From: Scolanthus callimorphus
Taxonomy: Eukaryota > Cnidaria > Anthozoa > Actiniaria > Edwardsiidae
DNA length: 64,000 bases
Reading direction: 5' to 3'
NCBI GenBank assembly: GCA_033964015.1
Contig: CM066921.1
Span: 29,099,918 to 29,163,917 of the forward strand
In this document: in pieces, positions 10,540-22,500 of the stretch
Layout: every line of letters starts with the position of its first letter
How positions within the stretch are numbered: the first letter of the stretch is position 1
The notes under the pieces: model-generated
Database searches by the model: none
Seen by the model: the letters and a program-made list of their open reading frames with translations, nothing else
Told to the model about the DNA's origin: nothing
Program-made: the position numbers and the translations under genes

Positions 10540-13500
10540 CTGTAAATAAAGAGTAACACGAATTAACGCTACTAAGTTGTAGTACTACAAACGATTTTCT
10601 ATTTGATACATTAGAGCTCAACTTTCTATGGCTTGATCGGCGAAACAGGGCACGCGTGATGTTAGGAAAAATCTAGCAATTTTGTCGATAAAGTCACCAT
10701 AATTACTTTATCGGTGAAATAGAGCATAGATTTGGACCAATCAAAACAATAAAACAAAATCAAGAAAATACTTTTAACAACGCCATTTGCCATTTTTGTG
10801 GCTTCAAATCAGAACCTTCCAATCAGAAGGCTATATCTTATAACGTACAAAGCTCAGGCAATCAACATTGATAATAGACCACCACAAGAATTTGACAAAA
10901 GACTGAAAGGGGCTCTCGCACGCTTAATTTTCGTCCACAGAAGACATAAAATAAGTAAAATTGTAACCGTGAAAACACATGTACATTTGCCCGTAGTAAT
11001 CAAAATAATCCTCCAAATTAATAGGAAAACCTTTCAAGTGTTAGACAAATGCAATTCTAGATTGCTTTGACCTGTTATCAAGACGATGGAATTGGATTGC
11101 GATTTGAGCTTTTTTCTTGTCAGAGAAGTGGCCAGCAAGCGTGCGAGCTCCACAGCATCTCACTCACCTGTACCCCTAGGAACCCATCGTATTCGCGATG
11201 CCATCCTCGGTAGCATTCCTTCCTGGCGGGTAACATGACTTGAATACTCCTCGTCTTGGCAAGACATACTGCGCACTGCACGTAATAAAACGAGGAGAAG
11301 ATGTCCATCTCTTGCTCGGGATTCGCGCGCGCGGATGAATTACGTAGCGCGTCACTCTGTGTTCTCTGACTGAAGTACCATGGTTTGCTGGGAAGGCATT
11401 TGAAGAGAGAGCCACCGAGACGGCCTGGGCCGTGATGAGTAGCCGCGGCTTGACCTAGAGAAATAAAAAGAAATCAAACAAGAAACACATAGTTCAATGC
11501 AATAATATCAGCTCGTGTAACAGCCATTCTCAGTTACACGCAGTCGTCGGGGAAAAAGCTTGCAAGCGAAAAAGTCGTTTTTTGTCAAAGTTTCCATGGC
11601 AACGCACGTGCTTTCGCCGGCTTGTCGCGCTCAGACAAGACAGAAAGACGTGTTTTCGCTTGCAAGCTTTTTTTTCACGGCGACCGCGTGTAACTGAGAA
11701 TGGCTGTAAAGGCCCATGACCAACCGGTAGCCTTTGCGCCCCGTTTTCTTTTGTTTTCAGATTGATCCATTGTTTTTCGGGTGCTCTGATTGGCTAAAAG
11801 TCCGCAAAGGCTCTCGTTTGGTGATGGGCCTTTAAAGGAGAGGTGTCATGATTTTAGCATGCACTTTTGGCGATAGATAAGCCTGCAAAGAGCTGAAGGA
11901 TTGGAAAAATACTAGTCTAGGTTTGTTACCACCGTATGCATTGCTACGCAACCTCAAGTTACTGTTACGATTGGCGATTCTCAGCAAAGGAACTGTATTG
12001 GATCGATGTTCTTGAGCAAGAAAGTTAATAATTCTAGACCAGAAAGCCAAAGGATAGCTTATAATAGTTTTAGTTGATTTTGCAATCAATGTCGACCCAT
12101 TGAAGTAGCCAAATCCAACGTTTTGGTTTAGATTGACAGCAAAAAATCGTTAATCGCCCATCGCAACAGTGAATTTTGAGGTCGCGTAGCAGTGCATACA
12201 GTGAAAAATAGCCGTTTACTACAAAGCGATCACGATTATAGGCTTCACAGACTTATTACAGAGCGAATGGAAACGGTTTGCTATAATGAGTTTTTGAAAT
12301 CTTGTTAGGATGAACAGTTTCCAAAGCTTGAGGTTACATCAAAATTTGTATGAAAATCGAGTCTTGCCGTACCCTACTCCCAGGGTGAAGTTTCCGTGTT
12401 TTCGAGCCAAGTTCAGTCGTATTTTTGTTATTTCAGTGGTAGTTCGTTTTGCCTCTGATTCTGGTCTTGCTGTGCCTCCAATCATTGGATCATTAATTTT
12501 AGCGCCTTCTTATTCAGGGGCGTAGCCAGCACTTATGAGAGGGGGGGGGGGGGGGGGGGATTCCAAAATTCAAAAATAAAAAACTCCACATAAATCGGAC
12601 GTCTTTTGCGTTCTCGCCACAGGAAACCCAGCCAAAAATATTGATCTCTGGAAAAAACTAGCGTTTGAAGAAATTTGCTACATTTTATTGCAGCTTTAAT
12701 TTGTTGTCTATTAAATATTTACAATTTTAGTAGTAAGTCGGTCCAGAACAGAGGCGAGGGGGGGTTCCGCTGCCGGAGAGGGGGGGGGGGGGTTCCGCTG
12801 CGGGAGAGGGGGTGTTCCGGAACCCCTGGAACCCCCCTGGCTACGCCCCTGTTATTGGCAGCAGGACTAGTTCCGGAACGAGATCATGTTAATCGTCTCC
12901 CCTTGAATAACACGATTTCGCTCCGGAACTCATCCTGCTGCCAATAAGAAGGCGCTAAATTCATCATCCAATGATAGGAGGCCACGAAACTCCGCCTTTG
13001 GGACTGACGTTTTTGATTGATAGAACTGGGAATCCTAGTGAGTGTCCCAAGGGTGAAGTTTCAGAAAGAAACATATCAAGACTAGAATCACTGAGGCAAA
13101 ACGAACTACCACTGAAATGACCAAAATACGACTGACCTCAGGCTCGAAAACACGGAAACTTCACCCTGGAACCAGGGTAGTCTTGCCGATGAAGCTTATA
13201 GTACCTTCATTGCTTATCATACGATGGGTTTTTTATCGCTAAAAACACGAGGTACCTGATCGTAGACAACCAACTTGGATTTGAAACGCGCGGTTTAGAG
13301 GATGCGGTTCAACATCTAAGATGGCGGCGGCGATCTCTCGGGTTTCTCGCGATAAAATCAACGCTCCGCCTCCTGCAAGACTATTGTATTAGCGCCTGGA
13401 ATCATCAAACCGCGCGCTCTGATTGGCTTGCGAGCGGTCCAGAATCACCAAACCGCGCGCTCTGATTGGCTTGCGAGCGGTCCAGAATCCTACGATCCGC

Positions 13501-16500
13501 ATTCTGTGGTGCACGTGATAAGTTTATGCTGTTTCACAGTGTAAGCGAAAAAATTATCTGAGTCACGCCACCTCACCTGAATACACCGTGACGGTGAATT
13601 ATCTTAGACATGTCACCTCACCTGAATACACCGTGACGGTCCTCGCAGGACACGCCGTGCGTGAATTATCTTAGACAGGTCGCGTCACCTGAATACACCG
13701 TGACGGTCCTCGCAGGACACGCCGGGCGTGAATTGTCTTAGACAGGTCACCTCACCTGAATACACCGTGACGGTCCTCGCAGGACACGCCGTGCGTGAAT
13801 TATCTTAGACAGGTCACCTGAATACACCGTGACGGTCCTCGCAGGACACGCCGTGCGTGAACTTTCTTAGACAGGTCACCTCACCTGAATACACAGTGAC
13901 GGTCCTCGCAGGACACGCCGTGCGTGAATTGTCTTAGACAGGTCACCTCACCTGAATACACCGTGACGGTCCTCGCAGGACACGCCGTGCGTGAATTATC
14001 TTAGACAGGTCACCTCACCTGACTACACCGTGACGGTCCTCGCAGGACACGCCGTGCGTGAATTATCTTAGACAGGTCACCTCACCTGAATACACCGTGA
14101 CGGTCCTCGCAGGACACGCCGTGCGTGAATTGTCTTAGACAGGTCACCTCACCTGAATACACCGTGACGGTCCTCGCAGGACACGCCGTGCGTGAATAAT
14201 CTTAGACAGGTCACCTCACCTGAATACACCGTGACGGTCCTCGCAGGACACGCCGTGCGTGAATTATCTTAGACAGGTCACCTCACCTGAATACACCGTG
14301 ACGGTTCTCGCAGGACACGCCGTCCGTCCCCATCTCGTGTACATAACACCCGACGGCGCTTGTTTCGCGCTGGCATCATCCACATCATCATCATCTGGAT
14401 AAGGCGCGAGATAACATGGCTTGATGTACCGACGGCCTCGCTTGGTCACATAACACTCTGTCGACCCTTTGTCGCCTTTCTCGCCCTTTCTTCCCATCGC
14501 GCCGGGCATTCCGGGTTCTCCATTCTCCCCCGAGGTACCGGTAAGACCGCGGTCACCCTTGGGTCCCGGCAAACCACGCCCTCCTGTCAAGAAATTATCA
14601 GATACAAGTTACAAGATCATTACAGTGGCTGGAGCTCTTTGCCAACACCGATCATTGAATCAAAATCCATCTCTTGCTTATTTATAAGCTCTTGGAATTT
14701 CTGCAGAAACCCATTCATAGGAAATTCTGAATATATTCTGTGTGTCATTGGGAATTTATGAATTTCTCATGTCACAAAAATGGGTGTACCCCGTGGCTTT
14801 AAAAAAACATTAAAATAATTTAATTAAAAAAATAAAAAATTTAACATAATTATAATAATTTAAAAAGTTAAAATAATTAAATTAAAAAATATTAAAATAA
14901 TTACAATACATGTGAATTCCGAACACTTGGCCATTCTTATACCGTTATGGGAAATTCAGCTTTTCCCATGAATGGATTTCTGCAGAAATTCCTCGTGGGC
15001 TGTTGCCAACAAAAAACCCTGTCTATCTTCTCATGATTTTTTTAATTTGTTGGTATCCAATTTTATTATTTTATTTATTCTAAATCACCTAAACGTTTAT
15101 GAGGTGGGAAATTCCAGGGGAGGGGGTCTTTTTAAGGGAGGTCCTCACCCCCCTCGGTGCGGTTTGAAAATGCAATCAGCCATTACATTCTATTTTCACT
15201 TGGGAATAGTGTGCGACATATAAGATATAAATTTACATAATCAATTCAGTTGGTTTTGAGATCTCGCGCCAGATGCCGCTTTCTGGTTCCGCTCCTCAAC
15301 ACGGCCAAGACTTCCTTCAAATCCACCTTCAAGAATAAATGTCTCCTCCTTCTTCGTTTACATCTCTTCTCCTTTCCCGTGGGCTCGAGTTAAGTATTAT
15401 TTGGTGCTATTTTGGCCTGGCTTGTGGTCGCTTGGCTCGGTGCGTTGTGTTAATTGGCTTCACTTTATGTTATTCGGCTATTAGCTTAAAACCGGAGTTT
15501 GTTCTATTTTGTTTTATAGGTTTCCAGTGGAGCCCATGTGCTTTGCCTGTCGCATTTCACTCTGTTCACTCGTTCTTAACTGTCCTGAGTTCGTCAGAGT
15601 TTGGCCAGTTATTACGCAAGATTACGACCACACGCGTCTCCCTTCGGTGTTTCGGGACATTTCCACTCTCACGAGCTCTACTTGTTTCTGGCATCTTTCG
15701 TCGTTCATAAAAACTCGCCGGAACAGAACTCGGCTACTGCTCCGGGAAAAGTAGAAGTAACGAGGTGTATTTAGTGTGGTAGGTCCTGCATTCTCGTGTC
15801 ACATTTCCTTATCCGCGTCATGAACTTTTATCCGGAGTGCTAGTCAGTTTGTTTACATGTTTGGATTGCAACATCAGTATATCGTTTGCTCTTCGCCTAT
15901 ACATGGAAATATAGACGTCTGTGGGTTGCAGATTCGAGAGCCTTTTTGTACATAACGTTGTGTGCATTTATGTCTTCTGTTTGCTTTGTAGTTTGTTGGT
16001 TTTGTGGCTTCTGTGTGTTTGTCCGCGTTTTGCTGGCAGGCCCGACTCACTGGGTTGTATCGTGATTTTTTATTGTCAGTCGCCTGCAGTTAGCGTTAGG
16101 CTCACTTTGTGTACGCTGGCTGTTGTATGTTATTTTGGTAATACCTCGTCGCAATTATGTCCTTATGCCGTAATTATGTCGTAATTATGTGTCTTATTAT
16201 GTGCGTTACGTGGTGCGAGGCAATTTATATGGCATGTTTGTGTCACGGACCGCAAGGAGGGGGTACAAGAGGATGAACGTACCGCACGTAGTGCGAGGAG
16301 ATTTACCGCACGTGGTGCGAGGAGATTTACCGCACCTGGTGCGAGGCAATTTATATGGCGTGTTTGTGTCAGGGACAAAATTTTCAGACCGCACGGAGGG
16401 GGGTACAAGAGGATGAACGTACCGCACGTAGTGCGAGGAGATTTACCGCACGTGGTGTGAGGAGATTTACCGCACCCGGTGCGAAGCAATTTTTCTGGCA

Positions 16501-19500
16501 CGTTTGTGTTAGGGGCACAATCTTTAGACCGCAAGGAGGGGGCACAAGAGGAAGAACGTACCGCACGTGGTGCGAGGAGGTTTACCGCATGTGGTGCGAG
16601 GAGAATACCGCACGGGGTGCGAAGAGGGAGGGGGAAGGACAGGGTGGAGCTATACCGCACGTGGACGAGGAGGATACCGCACGTGGTGCTAGGAGGGATG
16701 TACCGCATTGGTGCGGTGGGATATGTGCCATATGTAGGAGGGATAGTGTCGCACGCGGTGCGTGGAGGCATGTACTATATACATCTGGCGCGAGAGGATG
16801 GTGTCCCACGCGGTGCGTAGGGGTCATGTACCGTATGTGCGTAGGGGTCATGTACCGTATTAAAAAAAAAAATGGAACCTTTAATCCCCTTTGATGACTG
16901 GGGGGGGGGGGTCTGAAAACAGGATCTCTGCAGACATAGTCTGAATCCTGGTCATCAAAGGGTTGGGTTCCCTGTGTTTGGCTTTTCTTTGCTATATTAT
17001 TCATGTATGCCATATCTCCCTTTGTTCGCCAAGTTATCCAAGTTAGGAGTTGAGTGTACATTCCTTACACAGGGAGCCCAACCCTTCGTTGGACCTGTTA
17101 TAGTGTATATATGCGTCGACCCATTCTGTCATGGTTTTCCGCGTGTCCGTCGTTGCACAGGCAACCCATGATCAGTTTTATAGCGGAGCGAAATGAGAGG
17201 TTTATATCTTGGGAAGGGATGAACCTAAGACAACCGCGCTTGGGTGAAGTTCCCTAAGGAACAAGGGGGTGCAACAGCACTTGGTCATGTGGTGTGACGT
17301 CGTCACCGGACAAACATGTATGGGTATGCCAAAGAGTGGTTTGAGTTTTGGGTGTGCTCAGAGAAGCTTTGACTTATGGGTGCGTTCAGAAAGGTTTTGT
17401 TGAGTTATGGGTATGTTCTAGAGAGGTGTTGAGTTATGAATGTGTCCAAGAGGAGCCTCGAGTTATGGGCGTGTCCAAGAGAGATTTTTAATTGGGGTAT
17501 GTCCTAGAGAAATGTTTAGTTATGGGTATGCCCAAACCGGTTTTAGTTATCAGTTATGGGTGTGGTAAAGGGCAGTTTTGAATTATGAATGTGGTTACGA
17601 GAGGCCTTTGAGTTATGGGCGAGGTCGCGAGAGCTTCTGAGGTATGGGTGTGGTCGCGAGAGGTGTTTGAGTAATGGGTGTGGTCAAGAGAGGCTTGGGG
17701 TTTGGGTGTGGTCAAGAGAGGTTTTGAGTTATGGGTATAGGGAATAAGGTTGGAGAGGATTTAGGATATTTTGGGTTAGGGGTTGCATTAGGATGGGAAG
17801 GTATCTGAACACTGTAAGTGTCAATGGGGCGGAGCCAGGTCTCCTTCCCATAACTTATATCATATGGAGCACAATAGTACCAAGTGAGGGATATACGACT
17901 ATTTTCACTTGGGAATAGTGTGCGACATATAAGATATAAATTTACATAATCAATTCAGTTGGTTTTGAGATCGTAGCGCCAGGATGGCGACCCTGGTGTA
18001 GGTCTGCACATGGGAATAGTATGTCTGTGTGTAGCAGGTTAGAGGGCCTTATTGTGCTCATCTAGAGGCCTGGTGGAGCCAGCTTTTGCCCACCCACCCA
18101 CCCTCCCTCCCTCTTTGCTAGTAATTGCCTTTTTGAGCTTCGCCAGGTCTCCTTCCCATAACTTATATCATATGGAGCACAATAGTACCAAGTGAAGATA
18201 TACGACTATTACCTTTGTCTCCCATCATGCCCTTCAAGCCTTTCAACCCTTGTGGTCCTGTGAGTCCAGTTAGTCCATTAACGCCTGGGGGCCCGGGTGC
18301 CCCTGGAGGTCCATTATTACCATCTTTGCCCCTTTTCCCGTCCCTTCCCGGCATTCCCATGGGCCCATCCATGCCTGGACGACCATCTAAGCCATTTCGC
18401 CCCGGGCTACCAGACGGTCCGATAGGGCCGCGGGGGCCTGGGGAACGCCTCTTGAACATCTCGTCCTGCATAATGCGAACTCTGTGACAAAATAACATAA
18501 AATAAAGAGAAGGCAGGGACGTCAAGCCAAGGACTTTAAAAATCTGGAGACGACCTTGAAATGGCGAAATTTCATGAAATTCTCATGGCAGTCGACTTAA
18601 ATTCCTGGAGACAAAGCAAAAAGAAAAAAGAAAAAACCCGGGAGAGTTGACGACCGCTAAACAAGGAGAGGTTGGAGAACGCGAAGGTTATAAATCATGC
18701 GGCTGATTATGGAGCTTGTCGTCATTCCTAAATGGAGGAATGCTCACCATGAATAATTTAACGATATTTTTGATAATATTACTTCAAATTGACCTAAAAA
18801 CATTCAAACATTTGAACTATCAAGACTACTAGTCAGGATAAGGGTTAATACATCGTTTTAGTATATTTTTATAGTATATGCCTCGTTCTATTAAAGATTA
18901 ATACTATTAAGGTACTTAATCAATAAAACGAGCTCTCCGAACCAGCGAATTCACTCATAGCGTAGTGGTTAGGGTTTGGGTATAGTAACTGGAAAGTTAC
19001 AGGTTCGAACCCTGATGATTTTCATAATTCTTTTTTTCATTTCTGTAGGTGAGCGCTTGTTTAGAAAAAAAATTCTAAGTGCCAGTGAGCATTCCTCGAT
19101 TTAGGCGTGTGTGAGCTTGTGTCAGCCGCCATTTTGACAGCATAGCAACGTACCAAGTCGGAGAAAGCATCCATTTCCATCGGCTGATTTAGAGAATGAG
19201 CAATGTTCTCGATTGAATTTGGTTAATCAAATCTGAAGCTTTGTTTTCGATGTTTATTAAGAGGTTTCTACACGAAATTCGTCTTCTAATATCGAATGAA
19301 AACAACAAAGGAGTGGCTGACACGTGGCTGACACGTCGTAATGCAGTGCCTCTGAGAGCAAGACCATTGCATCGGGAGACAATAGCCTACTTTTATGAAG
19401 AGTGCAATGAAGGCCAAATGAACCCTCATTCCGCGGTCAGCCGAGCTACAATGCCCTTCCCTGGTACAGAACTGGTCCCTGAGAGAGCCAAAAACCTAGA

Positions 19501-22500
19501 TCCTTCATATACGGTTAGGCACAGACAGTTTCTGCTCAAAAATTATTTAAAAGTTGCCCCAAAATACCCTCAAAAGTTGCTCAAAAGTTGCTCAAATTCG
19601 TATAAGTTGCTCATAGAATATAAAAAAAAACATGTCTTTCACATTTGTCGCCTGATTTATTGAAAAATGATAAAGAATCAGGCAATTATTCTAAACACCA
19701 TCAAACTCATACAATATACAATAATAGCTGCTGCTATTTTTGAAAGAAAACTTAAACAAATAAGAGGCTCCCTGAGGCTCTTCAAGAAGTCCTTATTGAT
19801 GGCCTTCCAGGTTCCGTCATCTCTGCCCCATTTTCTCGACTAGCAATTTGAGTATAGGGTCTTGCTTTCTTGTATGACTTCGGCTTCCGCCAATCTCGTT
19901 CGCAGACTGCCTCTTCCGAGAGTTTCTAGGAACATATTTGGGCTTCCGCCATTTCGCTTCCAGCAATACATATGCAGGAAGCTGTTCTATATTTAGAATA
20001 TTAACATAATAATAATAATAATAATATAGACTTATATAGCGCCTTTCTCCTATAGATCCAAGGCGCTTTACAATAATATAGTTTATAAAATCATAAAAGT
20101 AATGGCATATAACAATGACAATTTATTAAAAACTGAGAGCATATAGAAATTATCTTACTAATAAAACTTACTTTAAAACGCAGTAGTACACTAGTCATAT
20201 AAAAAATATTATATATATATAATAATGTACTAATCTAGGCAAAAATGGATATATAATAAGAAATTGAATAAGAATGAGACGTAATGAAAATGAGATGAGA
20301 TGGGGAAATTAAATGCAAACTAAACATTAAAAAACGGAGCATTCACGGAAAAAGCCCGGGCGCCATACGTCTTAAGTTTAAATGAAGGTTGGACCAATAG
20401 AGCCTTATTAGCGGAACGAAGGGTCCTTGTGGGTTTATGAAATAACAAAAGGTCCTTGAGATAGGGTGGAGCCAACCCCTGGAGTGATTTAAAAGTTAGA
20501 AGAAGAAGTTTAAAATCTATTCTTTCTTTGATTGGTAGCCAATGTAGTGTACGTAGTACAGGGGTGATATGGTCGTGTTTGCGGGTTCCAGTCAGGAGCC
20601 TGGCCGCAGAGTTCTGAACGTATTGAAGTTTGTTAATTAACTTCTGTTCAAGGCCAGCGAGAAGAGAGTTACAGTGATCAAGTTTCGAGGAAATAAAAGC
20701 ATGAATAAGAATCTCACAGTGAGCAGAAGAAATGAAGTTTCTGATTTTAGAAATATTCCTAAGGTGAAAGAAAGACGATTGGCATATGGCGTTTACTTGT
20801 TTCTCCATTGTCAACTTATCGTCGAACCATACACCAATGTTCTTGGCACTGCTAGATGATGTTATATATTCATCGTTTACCATAATCGAGTTTAAATTGG
20901 GAGGTGAGCGATGGCGTGCATTAAGGACTAGTAATTCTGTCTTATCACTGTTTAACACAGGATACCCAACGAGAAATTCATATATGGATACACCACAGAG
21001 CACCAAAGGTGAAAAAATTGATTTTAGCAAGATTTTACGTTCTGTGTTTGATTTGAAATGGCAAAATGTATCACAAGTTGCCATTTTTGTAAAAATTTGA
21101 TCGGAAATAACGTAAAATTGAAAAAGTTGCTCAGAATCGAAAAAGTTGCTCAAAAGTTGCCGAGCAGAATCTGTCTGTGCCTATATATGGTACATTATAG
21201 TGGTTTATGCGGAGATATATGTTTATACGGAGGAGACTATAGTGTACCATTATGAAGGATCTACCGAGCCAAACTCGGTACGAGGTATTGACGTATAGGA
21301 GTATTCTCCCGAGTTTGATGCAGTCAGATATGCTTTGCTATGAAAGGTTTGATGTTTTTTTTTGGACATCTTTTCGGAGATATTATATTTTTTTGAAAAA
21401 GTGTTTCCCTAAGGTTGGAGTATATTTTGCATCTGGGAGTACTTGCAGTCCCCAGTTCTGTGATACGCCTTTTGAATGCCATATTTAACATTGACATGTT
21501 AATTATTACCATTTTCACAGGGAATTTCTGCAGAAACCCATCCATGGGAAAAGCTGAATTTCCCATGACACAAGAATGGAACGTGTTTCGATTTCCCATG
21601 GCTATACATGTGAATGCCGAACACTTCCCGTGTGTGTGCCATGGGGAATTCGGCTTTCCCCATGGATGGGGTTCTGCAGAAGTTTCCTGTGTTTATTACC
21701 ATTTTATAATATCCTAATATACCAAAGTTGGTGTTTAATGGATTAAAAGATTATTATTATTGTGTACGAAAATTCCCACTTCGTGCCGTATAAAACAAAA
21801 GAAATAAACATAAAAAAAAACAGCAGTTCACATTCGGGATTATAATTGTACACCCAGTTTCCGTTCCTTTTGGCAACGAAATGATTTTGTGTACGTGCAG
21901 CTTTTTGACCTCGAATTAGCTGCGCAGGTTTTGTCCATCACAGTACAATTCTTCACAATGTTATTGGTAACTCGAGGATTTCAAGTCTCCTCAATCAACT
22001 GCAGCCATTTAACCACTTAAATTTAAATTAATTGAACTACTTTGAATATATATACATTCTAATAGGCGATGAAATTCTCAAAATCACTTTTAGAAACTAA
22101 CTTACTGTATCATAAATTACTTACCGTGTTTCTAGCAACATTAACTGTCTCTGTACTTGATACATCGGTGATACATTGGCACTTCCAAACACGTTCCTCC
22201 GCTTTCTACCTCTCTCCGTACTCTCCTCATTATGCTTGATAGTAGTATCTGATTCTCGAGTTCCCTCTTCAACGAATTTCTCAATCTTAGATCCCAACAT
22301 AACCTGTGTATGATCTGGCTTACATTCGCAAACTTGATGGCCTGGTACCAGCAGTAGATGGACGATACAAAGGAGAGACAAACAAAGAGCTATCAAGCTC
22401 ACGCCAAGAACCAAACTCAGCCGCCATGAAGGCTCTTTTACAATGATTTCCTTGCTTGCCATTTTCGCTTTACTCTCGGTACAATTACGGTTGATAGGAG

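Noticed and set aside
16163..16894. Long open frames on both strands through the 16.2-16.9 kb minisatellite
   Set aside because: Frames follow the repeat period and are equally open on both strands; low-complexity translation.
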